This document shows, piece after piece, positions 1-7,600 of a DNA stretch of 11,488 nucleotides. The stretch is from positions 1 through 11,488 of the forward strand of contig JAFAAJ010000171.1 in NCBI GenBank assembly GCA_023426625.1, in the 5' to 3' direction. A program made the position numbers and the translations under genes. Below the pieces are notes generated by a model. That model was not told where the DNA came from and did not search any database. It was given only the letters and a program-made list of their open reading frames with translations. Origin of the DNA: Bacteroidota bacterium. Lineage in GTDB: Bacteria > Bacteroidota > Bacteroidia > Flavobacteriales > Weeksellaceae. Position 1 is the first letter of the stretch, and the number at the start of each line of letters is the position of its first letter.

Positions 1-1940
1 TTCATTTGCTGGCGGTCAATAGCCAAAGCATCATGTTTCTTTTCAACGTCTTTGATGAAGGCGTCTCTTTTTGTTTCGTCTACTTTTACAACATTGGAAA
101 CTGTGTAAAAACCATTTTCCCTGTTTAAAAATTCTGAAACCTGTAAAGCTTTTACCTTTTCATAATCCTTTATGCTTAACGTAGAATACTCTTTCTCTAA
201 AACTTCATTGAATTGAGAAAAAGCTGAACTGTTGAACCCGAATTTGTTACCATTATTCACCAATTCGGAGATGGTTTGTCCTTTTTTATTCTCATTCCAG
301 AATTTATTCCAGGTTTCTATTTTCTTTTGTTGGTCTTTTTTGGATAAAACAACACTTCCTAAAGAATTATAGCTTAAAATCTTCCCTTCTTCTTTTTCCT
401 GCTCTAAAAATTGGTTGAGCTTTGAATTTCTGGAGAGGGCTTCCTCTTCAGAATTACCATAAGAAATAGTGTAAATGGATTTGGATGTGATGTCTGAAAG
501 CTTTTCCAGCTTAGCTTCACTGATCTTTAATTCTTCCGGAATGTAATTCAGGTCACCGATGTCTTCATTGAAGCCTACATGTCTGAAACCAAATAAACAG
601 GCAATGATAATTAAGGAACATCCTATGATCAAAGGTTTGTTTTTTTCATAAGGATAAGATCCGATCTTATCAATGAATGTAGGGTTGCTCTTTTGGGTTT
701 TTTCTTTCGGGTGATAAAGCTGAGGGACGATAATTAATGCAAAAACGGAAGAAAAAATCACTGTTATTGCGGCAAATAAACCTAAGTCTTTTAATGCTTC
801 GGAGCGGACGAATACTAAACATAAAAATGAAACCGCCGTTGTAACACTGCTTAATATAATAGGTTGTGTGATCTCCTTGTAAAGTTCTTCAATATTATTA
901 TTGTGCTTGTAATGAGTGAGAATATGCAGGGCGTAATCTATCGTGATCCCGATAAGTATAGCTCCGACACTTAATGAAATGGCTGAAATTTTATCTTTAA
1001 TGAAATATAAGAGCAATAAAGAAATCAACACAGAAAATACGGTAGGGAGAAAAACGATAATCGGGGTGAAGAAATTCCTGAAATAATAGATTAGTAAGAT
1101 CAAAAGCACCGTCATGGAGATCAGAACAGTGTTCTGTATATCTTTTTTGATCTGTTGGGCATTGGCTACGGCAATAACGGGAGAACCGAAATAGCTGAGC
1201 TCAGTCTTTCCTTTGAACTGGTGGTTGATCTTGTCTTTTATCTCGTTAAGCTGATCGATAAACGCCTCATTGTTTTTGGTGTCGTTGCTTTTATTTTTCG
1301 GATCAATGAAAAGCAGAAGGGTTTTTCCGTCTTTGGTAACGATATAATTGTCTTCCAACTTGAAATCTTTGCTGATATTTAAAGCATTCAGTTTCTTAAT
1401 CCCTAAAAAAGTAATTCCCAGCGGATCTTTTTTAATAAATTCTTTGGTGACCAGACTCGTAGGAGAGACCAAAGAAATATAATTGTTCTCTACCTGTTTG
1501 GCGATGCTGTCTTTCTGAAGTTTTCGTTCGATTTCCCTGTAATCATTCTCATTCAGGAATAAGGGGAGGTTTTGGTTCACAAAGTCAAAGGTTTCGGAAA
1601 TTTCATCATCATTCACTTTTCCCTGAACGGAACCAACATAGTTTCGGAGTGGCTCCAGTTTCTCTAAAAAACTGTCTGCAGTTTCGGAAAGCTGAAAATT
1701 ATCTTCGCCGGATTTGTTTTCGATAATAACAATGATCTTATCTGAAAAATTTAGCTGCTTAAGAACTTTTGCGGTAAGATCGGACTTTTCACTTTTAGGA
1801 ATGATCTGGTTGATGTCTTCTTCAAAATTGATCTTTGAAGCAAAAAACACACATAATACAGCTATGCCCATTGCAATGCAGACAGACAATATTCTGTTTT
1901 TGGAGATCAGGTAATATAAATAAATGAAAAAGCGATGCAT
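1..1940 (-). CDS. MMPL/RND-superfamily exporter, N-terminal 646 residues (partial)
   Basis: The protein is an inner-membrane transporter of the MMPL/RND superfamily, whose members usually export lipids or hydrophobic products using the proton gradient. The visible part begins MHRFFIYLYYLISKNR. It has TM1 at about residues 17-35, a long periplasmic domain (about 36-265), a block of five membrane segments (about 268-415) and a further TM at about 433-448, followed by the second periplasmic domain. The conserved RND-type acidic motif GITIDYALH is at 331-339 with Asp335 in the membrane. The two halves carry matching motifs just after TM1 and TM7: INFEEDINQIIP (about 37-48) and VGFNEDIGDLNYIPEE (about 450-465). 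The frame is open to the window edge, so the C-terminal membrane block is outside. ATG at 1940 is preferred over the in-frame ATG at 1979, because the best promoter lies between them. In flavobacteria such proteins are often found as long fusions with acyltransferase and methyltransferase domains; whether that holds here cannot be seen. The family is secure, the substrate unknown. Confidence 0.88.
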   Translation of the reverse strand, partial: MHRFFIYLYYLISKNRILSVCIAMGIAVLCVFFASKINFEEDINQIIPKSEKSDLTAKVLKQLNFSDKIIVIIENKSGEDNFQLSETADSFLEKLEPLRNYVGSVQGKVNDDEISETFDFVNQNLPLFLNENDYREIERKLQKDSIAKQVENNYISLVSPTSLVTKEFIKKDPLGITFLGIKKLNALNISKDFKLEDNYIVTKDGKTLLLFIDPKNKSNDTKNNEAFIDQLNEIKDKINHQFKGKTELSYFGSPVIAVANAQQIKKDIQNTVLISMTVLLILLIYYFRNFFTPIIVFLPTVFSVLISLLLLYFIKDKISAISLSVGAILIGITIDYALHILTHYKHNNNIEELYKEITQPIILSSVTTAVSFLCLVFVRSEALKDLGLFAAITVIFSSVFALIIVPQLYHPKEKTQKSNPTFIDKIGSYPYEKNKPLIIGCSLIIIACLFGFRHVGFNEDIGDLNYIPEELKISEAKLEKLSDITSKSIYTISYGNSEEEALSRNSKLNQFLEQEKEEGKILSYNSLGSVVLSKKDQQKKIETWNKFWNENKKGQTISELVNNGNKFGFNSSAFSQFNEVLEKEYSTLSIKDYEKVKALQVSEFLNRENGFYTVSNVVKVDETKRDAFIKDVEKKHDALAIDRQQM

Positions 1941-1958
1941 TGCATTAAAATAAGGTTG

Positions 1959-1987
1959 CAAATTTAATTTTTTAAGCATTAGTTCAA
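1959..1987 (-). promoter_or_regulatory. Bacteroidota-type promoter for the MMPL gene
   Basis: Reading the minus strand, TTG (1987-1985) is followed by an 18-base spacer and TAAATTTG (1966-1959). This matches the Bacteroidota sigma-A consensus TTG-N17-23-TAnnTTTG in both boxes and in spacing. The transcript would start near 1953, leaving a leader of only about a dozen bases before the ATG at 1940. It also argues against the in-frame ATG at 1979, which lies upstream of the -7 box. Of the candidate promoters in this window, it is the only one with a recognisable -33 element. Confidence 0.65.
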
Positions 1988-2053
1988 AAGGTTTGCAGCC
2001 AAGTTTTCACTGAAAATCAATAAAATATTTCTAGGTAAAATCAAAAAAACTTA

Positions 2054-2061
2054 TACTTTTG
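2054..2061 (+). promoter_or_regulatory. -7 box TACTTTTG for the 2127-4270 operon
   Basis: TACTTTTG fits the Bacteroidota -7 consensus TAnnTTTG and lies 65 bases before the ATG at 2127, giving a leader of about 60 bases. No convincing TTG is seen 17-23 bases upstream. The box overlaps a perfect palindrome, ACTTTTGCAAAAGT at 2055-2068, listed separately. The promoter is inferred from sequence alone. Confidence 0.5.
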
Positions 2062-2068
2062 CAAAAGT
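2055..2068. repeat. 14-bp perfect palindrome over the -7 box
   Basis: ACTTTTGCAAAAGT reads the same on both strands. It covers seven of the eight bases of the -7 box TACTTTTG and extends to about the expected transcription start, where an operator could act. A shorter version of the same core, TTTTGCAAAA, is at 9333-9342 in front of topA. The core may simply come from the common flavobacterial promoter string TTTTGCA next to A-rich DNA, so operator function is speculative. Confidence 0.45.
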
Positions 2069-2126
2069 TCCCTTTAATTTATATGTATTTTAAACAAATT
2101 TTGCCTACAAATGATGCTGTTTTGAT

Positions 2127-3134
2127 ATGTTAAGACTATTTGATGAAAAAACTACCGGATTTTTATTTATTATAATTTTCCCTTTTCTGCTATTCTTTAT
2201 AGCTTATTATGGATTTGAGTCTGCCTATGTGGTTTGGCTGAAATCTGCGGAAAAGGCTCCCGATTTTATGTTTGATTCGGTGTATGCTTACAGAATAATT
2301 CCTAATTTTCTGAGTGTACATGTCACTGAAATCCTGAATTCTGTTGTGGATAATTATGTGCCATCGGCTAAAAGCCTTCTTTTAAAAAATGGAACCATCT
2401 TTTATCACAGCACGTTTCTGATCAATGCCTTTTTTTTTGTACTATCATCGATAATGTTAGACGTTATTCTTAAAGCCGGTTCCAGTGACTTGCTGCAGAA
2501 TATCAATATCCGGAGGATCATTCATTTGCTTGCCGTATTTTTTATTGTGATTTTGCAATATGTACCTACCAATTGTGATCTGATCGCTATTTTCTTTTAC
2601 TTATCCGGAGTTTATTGTACGCTTCGATATCTGAAGTATAAAAGACCTACGGATATTATCATGTTAAGCATAATCATCATTATTTCAACATTCGTAAGAG
2701 AAACAGCTTGTCTGAACATTGCTTTTTTTGCGGCGGTTTTCTTTGATCCGAAAACATTTAAAAGAAATGATTTTAAATTTGTTAAAGAAATTCTTCTGCT
2801 TGTAATTGCTTTTGTGCTGCCTTATGCGGGATTAAGGTTGGCTATTCCTCAGGAAGCATCTTTCTTTGAAGGTGTTTATTTTGTTAAAAATTTTATAAGT
2901 CCATTTAATTTGGCCGGACTGTTATTCGGTTTGATCACGTTATATTTCGGATATAAATTATGTGATGAAACAGGAAAGCATGTTGCGAAAAAATATATCT
3001 TCTTTTCACTGCCTTATCTGATAATGATTACTTTAGTGGGGCTTTTTTGGGAAGCAAGGCTTTTCCTGCCTTTGATCCTTACGGTGATTGTGATTGCTTC
3101 TCAGAAATTTAAAAATGATCATATACAGGAATGA
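2127..3134 (+). CDS. Polytopic membrane protein, putative GT-C/Wzy-like glycan enzyme
   Basis: This is a 335-residue inner-membrane protein with about nine or ten hydrophobic segments. The first is at about 13-33. A periplasmic loop of about 60 residues follows, containing YRIIPNFL (55-62), then a cluster of helices from about 95 to 325. I cannot name the family from memory. The architecture (TM1, large first loop, charged residues at membrane borders) resembles polysaccharide polymerases and GT-C transferases that use polyprenyl-linked sugars. FVRET (189-193) and WEAR (308-311) sit in the same order and at similar spacing as LHEVT and DWGRW in the product of 8152-9300, which suggests distant homology. 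The gene overlaps the downstream EpsG-like gene by four bases (ATGA), so the two are co-translated and probably act in the same pathway. ATG 2127 was chosen because the nearby ATGs at 2111 and 2114 are out of frame. Function is inference. Confidence 0.8.
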   Translation: MLRLFDEKTTGFLFIIIFPFLLFFIAYYGFESAYVVWLKSAEKAPDFMFDSVYAYRIIPNFLSVHVTEILNSVVDNYVPSAKSLLLKNGTIFYHSTFLINAFFFVLSSIMLDVILKAGSSDLLQNINIRRIIHLLAVFFIVILQYVPTNCDLIAIFFYLSGVYCTLRYLKYKRPTDIIMLSIIIIISTFVRETACLNIAFFAAVFFDPKTFKRNDFKFVKEILLLVIAFVLPYAGLRLAIPQEASFFEGVYFVKNFISPFNLAGLLFGLITLYFGYKLCDETGKHVAKKYIFFSLPYLIMITLVGLFWEARLFLPLILTVIVIASQKFKNDHIQE

Positions 3135-4270
3135 GTTTATTACACCCATATTATATAGTTGCGCTGATATTCATGCTTGTTATGAGTTTTCAGGAAGTCT
3201 ACAGAGGAAGAGTGGAGAAACGCTGGATGTATTTCCTGGGTGTTTATCTGGTGTTTCTTGCCGGGCTTCGTGATAATGTAGGTCCCGATTTCGGAAGTTA
3301 TAAGGGAATATATATCTATTCAGACACTAAAGATTATATTACGATCTTTTTAAAAGCTCTTACTTTGGACGGACCTCAGCCGATGGAGCTGGAATGGCTG
3401 TTTGTGCTGATCAATAAAGTTCTTCTGAATTTTTTCAATGCGCCTTTCTATGTACTTACGCTTGTAGTGGCGGTCCTTGCTGTTTTTTTTAAGATTGAAT
3501 ATATTGAGGATAATACATTTTACCCGTTTACATTCATGGCTTTTCTGTTTATTCCCGGGTTTTTTATTGGGGAAAGTGGTCAGATAAGACAGAATTTAGG
3601 GTCTTTTGTAGCCTATTTTGCCATAAGATTCATTAAAGAAAGGAAAGTATGGCATTACCTGCTGTGCATTTATCTGGCGGCGGGAATTCACAATGTATGC
3701 TATGTTTTTCTTCCGATGTATTGGCTGGCACGTATTCCTCTTAACAAACCGGTGATGTTATTTCTGATCATAACATCGGTATTCTTATCTCCTTTTGAAG
3801 TTTACCGTGCCTTTGGAAACTTTTTAAATAGTATTGCTTCTGAGAATGATCTTGCCATGGGATTCAATGGGTATATAGACGAAACGGTTGAAAGGCTCAA
3901 TGGAGGTTTTGGTATTCCTGAAGCTATGATGGCAATCCTTACCTTTTTCCTTTTTGCGTTCGATACCAAGATGAAAGAGATCTTTCCGTATTATGAGTAT
4001 CATAGGAATTATGCCGTGATAGGCATTTGCTTTTACTTTATCTTCAGAAACAATCCGATCTTCTCATCCAGGTTGGCGGGTGCATTTATCGGGTTTGCCT
4101 ATGTTCTGATTCCAAATGCTATGTATGTAGTTTCCGAAAACGGGAAAAAGCTTATTTACTCCTTTATTATTGCTTTGATCGTCTTTAACTTTGTGGTGTT
4201 CTCGAGCTTTAATAATATTAAAGCCGGACGTTTCACAATAGATTTATATAAAAATCATCTTCTGCCTTAA
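3131..4270 (+). CDS. EpsG family (Wzy-like) polysaccharide polymerase
   Basis: This 379-residue polytopic inner-membrane protein looks like a member of the EpsG family. That family is related to Wzy O-antigen/capsule polymerases, which join lipid-linked repeat units at the periplasmic face. Typical features are visible: an early GLRDNVGPDFGSY stretch (45-57, with Arg47 and Asp53), GQIRQNLG (150-157, Arg153), a helix ending in a conserved-type His (GIHN, His187), and Arg314 in SSRLAG before the last helices. The length is normal for the family. Its start codon lies inside the stop region of the preceding gene (ATGA), so it is the second gene of a two-gene operon driven from about 2054. A strong intrinsic terminator follows 20 bases after the stop. 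No glycosyltransferases or flippase accompany it, which is unusual for a polymerase. The family call is fairly firm; the glycan made is unknown. Confidence 0.83.
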   Translation: MSLLHPYYIVALIFMLVMSFQEVYRGRVEKRWMYFLGVYLVFLAGLRDNVGPDFGSYKGIYIYSDTKDYITIFLKALTLDGPQPMELEWLFVLINKVLLNFFNAPFYVLTLVVAVLAVFFKIEYIEDNTFYPFTFMAFLFIPGFFIGESGQIRQNLGSFVAYFAIRFIKERKVWHYLLCIYLAAGIHNVCYVFLPMYWLARIPLNKPVMLFLIITSVFLSPFEVYRAFGNFLNSIASENDLAMGFNGYIDETVERLNGGFGIPEAMMAILTFFLFAFDTKMKEIFPYYEYHRNYAVIGICFYFIFRNNPIFSSRLAGAFIGFAYVLIPNAMYVVSENGKKLIYSFIIALIVFNFVVFSSFNNIKAGRFTIDLYKNHLLP

Positions 4271-4289
4271 GCGAACAAAAAAGAATATG

Positions 4290-4320
4290 AAAAAGTGGTG
4301 TTTTGTGCATCACTTTTTTT
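4290..4320 (+). terminator. Intrinsic terminator of the 2127-4270 operon
   Basis: An 11-bp stem (4290-4300 with 4308-4318, one G-U pair) encloses the seven-base loop TTTTGTG (4301-4307). The right arm ends in a run of T from 4314 to 4320. It begins 20 bases after the TAA of the EpsG-like gene. The left arm is A-rich, so it may also work on the opposite strand, though no minus-strand gene ends here. Confidence 0.8.
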
Positions 4321-4561
4321 ATTGATGTGATATGACTTGTGATTGATTTTTATCTAAATGTTAATTGATATAGTGATCATTTGAGAATAATATATATTTT
4401 TGCCGAGTGTAAATTTTAATGCGGTTAATTTATTTGTAAATAATTACTGTTAGCATATTTATAAAACAATTGATTTATTAAAGTATTATTTATAAAATAA
4501 ATAAATTTTTCCTATCAAAGGTTCAAATATTGCATTTTAATTATAGCACAAACTTAAGGAT
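4321..4561 (+). other. AT-rich intergenic leader region upstream of the T9SS protein gene
   Basis: No gene is visible here. The stretch is very AT-rich. It holds a candidate -7 box (4395-4402), a short inverted repeat TTATTT-GT-AAATAA in the 4430-4443 region, and two copies of ATTTATAAAA at 4457-4466 and 4488-4497, 31 bases apart. If the -7 box is used, the messenger has an untranslated leader of about 150 bases, which is long. AAGGA at 4556-4560 looks like a Shine-Dalgarno core but is only one base from the ATG, so it is probably not used as one. I recognised no riboswitch. Confidence 0.5.
4395..4402 (+). promoter_or_regulatory. Candidate -7 box TATTTTTG for the T9SS protein gene
   Basis: TATTTTTG matches TAnnTTTG and is the closest good match upstream of 4562. 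The nearest TTG elements (4381-4383 and 4365-4367) are at 11 and 27 bases, outside the usual 17-23, so the -33 element is weak or absent. In such AT-rich DNA the match could be chance. Confidence 0.35.
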
Positions 4562-4624
4562 ATGAAAAATTCAGTAAACAAAATGGCAGCAATTTGTTGC
4601 CTGGTATCGTCTTTTGTCTATTCC
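4562..4624 (+). other. Sec signal peptide of the T9SS protein (residues 1-21)
   Basis: Two Lys residues near the start precede a hydrophobic stretch containing AAICCLVSSFV and a small residue before the probable cleavage (YS, then KG). The paired Cys at 12-13 are not in a lipobox context (no L-A/S-G/A-C), so signal peptidase I is favoured over lipoprotein processing. Confidence 0.7.
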
Positions 4625-7600
4625 AAAGGAAATTCCGAGCTAAAAAATGCGGGTTCTCTATTTCCGGAATATTCAAATTACTCTTATTTAAAGAAACCGG
4701 ACACTCTGATCACGGGGAAGACCGCTAAATCAGTCGGTCGCGATTGGACTAAAGCACCTAACAGTTATATTTTCGATCCGTCACAAACCAGTGAAGGAAT
4801 ATATATTCCTGTCAGAAAAGCTTATGTAATGTGGAGTCAGGATATTTATGTTAAAGGAATGGGAATTCCTGCCGGAAAAATTACAGCTGATGTATTATGG
4901 GAAGATGTTCCGGGGTTGATAAGAACCGGACAGGGATATTCTTTGGAAATGACAGGTTCGGGATGGGAAGCAAGGATAAAAGTTCCGATCAATAAAGCAA
5001 GAAAAGGAAATGCGGTAGTTGTTTTCAGGGTGGATGGAGAGATCTATTGGAGCTGGCATATCTGGGTAACGGATGATCCTACCAATGGTACGAACTATAA
5101 GAGCTTCAGCAATCTTAAAAGAGCAAGAAAAGATGGTATAATTGAACCTGTTCCTGACGCTGATTGGGGCTGGATGGACAGAAACCTGGGAGCAGTCAAT
5201 AGTTCAATCACAGCCAATGAATGGAACCGTAATGGAGGTTTGCTCTATCAATGGGGGAGAAAAGACCCGATTCCACCACTGGTTTGGAAAGGAAATGATT
5301 TTTATGAAGTATCTGGATCTATCGGAAGAGTAAGGCATAGAGGTGCTGTAAACATGACGAATGCCGTCAGAATTGATGATCTCCGAAAATTTGTATTGCT
5401 TTCCAATGCTAAAGTTACCAATAATGTAAGATTATCGATAAAGAATCCGTTGAGTCTTATCTATGTCAATAAAGATGATAACTCCGGACCTGCTTACTAC
5501 AATAACAATGCAAATTTACCGGTAAATTGGTTCGGGACATTTGCTAATCTTACTCCGAACCGATTAACAGAATTGAATTTATGGTCAGATAATTCTCAGG
5601 GGATTATCTCTTCAAATTATAACAGTGATGACAGCGCACAGCCATACAGAGGTAAATCAGCGTATGACCCTTGTCCGAACGGATGGAGAATTCCTTCCGC
5701 TTTGGTGGCTAATCTGGCATCGCCGTCTTATGTTGATGATGTTAGAATTGATTTTTCGCCTTTCGGGGTTAAGACCAATATGGGCAAAAGTGCATTTGAA
5801 GCCAATAATTATCATATTATAAAACCTACAGATGCAGCTACGCCTACCTTTATGAAAGGCATTAAGATTTATCCGAATTTCGGCTTTGATTTATCTTCCG
5901 TTGGAGGAAATAATATGGGAGTTTATCCGGGAACAGGGCTGTTGGTTCCGAATTTTCATAACGGACAGTATACAGATCAGCACCAGACCGCGATCTGGAC
6001 GGCTACTATGGTAAGGCATTTTGATGCAACTCCTGCAGTGGGAGCCAGAGCATTATCATTGATCCCCGATAAAGCGCAGCCGGATATTCCTGATCCGAGT
6101 TTTCCGGGAGTTAAAGGACGTTTTTGGTATTCTCCCTTATCATCAGGACAGACGTCTAATGCAGCAGGATGCAGATGCGTAAAAGATCCATTGTATATTG
6201 TGGATGATTATAACTTCCCTACAGAATATTTAATGCCTGCTTCGGAATATAAAGAAGGTCTTGATAATCCGAATACTTATCAGGTAGTTAAAAACACAGC
6301 AATGATGACTGTTGAAATTCCTGTCAGTAAAGCGTTTTCAGTTCAAAGTGAATTGTTGAATAACAAAAAAATATTAGATCCGGCAAGCTATAAAAACTTA
6401 AAAGCCAATGTTCTTTGGACGACTAATACAAACCTCATCAATAAAGTTACCATAACGAATCCTGCTCCATCATCGTTATCAGATATTTCCGCTTCCAAAA
6501 TCTTGGTGGAGATCAAACCTAACCAAAGTGGAAATGCAGTGATTACCCTGCACAATGGAAGTATTGCTAATCCTGTTTACTGGAGCTGGCACGTTTGGGT
6601 AACTGATACTCCTGTTGGTTCTAATGCCTATACTACCGAACTTCCCGTTACATCTGTGACAAACTATGTAAATTACGTAAGCAGGGCGGATAATGTTTTC
6701 CAGACAGAATTTATGGATAGGAATCTGGGAGCTACGGATGCTTTTCCTACAGTGGTAAATCCTCTGACTCCTACCACTGCGGAATTGGCGAAAATAAGAG
6801 CTTCAACTGGCTTTCATTATCAGTGGGGAAGAAAAGATCCGATTCCTTCTTTCCAATATGCGGACAACAGAGCATCTTATAACATATATTTAGGAAGTGT
6901 GGCAGCTAACGGATCGGTGTCCTATACAACATTGGCTCCGGGAACATATAATGATATGTCGGGAAGCTATATAGTTCCTTACAATACCTATGCAGGTTCT
7001 GTAAACGTACAACCTTCAGATAAGATCTCTGGAAAAATAGCTAAAGTACTTTCTTATTCGGTGGAGAACCCATTAGTATATATGATTCCAAGTACTTTCG
7101 CGTCTCATAATGCAACGAATCCGGCCTATACCAATGGTACGGACTGGCTGGGAACAGAGCCTAATTTATACCCTGAGAGATGGGGAAGAGGGGGTAAGAA
7201 ATCCCCTTTCGATCCTTGCCCTGAAGGATGGAGAATACCTGATCTCACCGGAGTTGCGATTGCCGCCAATAAAGATTTCGGCTTTACACCTTGGTATAAA
7301 AAAGATAAGAATGTAGCAACATCATACAGTATTCTTACAGATTATTTAGGAATGAGAGTAAGAAATCCGAGCACAACGTCTACCATAGGATACACGTTTA
7401 ATGATCCAACGTACAAAACAGGAAACTATCCCAATTCAGGTTCCAGAGGATTCAGAAGTGTAACAGCGAACCAAAATGCACAGGGTACATTTAACTTTAT
7501 TAATTTCCAGTATCCGGGAGTATGGACAGCTGCATTAAATTCAAATTATATGGGTAGACCGTTGAATATTCTTTTTGATGCTGCGTCCAGTGCCAATCGT

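Noticed and set aside
1155..1914. Plus-strand open frames of 66-75 codons within the first 2 kb
   Set aside because: They lie opposite the exporter gene, whose minus-strand frame is continuous and has clear family motifs; the plus-strand translations show no family features.
4287..4325. 12-codon open frame starting MKKWCF after the EpsG-like gene
   Set aside because: It coincides with the terminator stem and T-run, which explains its sequence.
4321..4561. Riboswitch or small RNA in the long leader
   Set aside because: No recognised aptamer core or stable GC-containing stem is seen; the region is simple AT-rich sequence.
4562..4624. Lipoprotein signal because of Cys12-Cys13
   Set aside because: The residues before the cysteines do not form a lipobox and the hydrophobic core continues after them.
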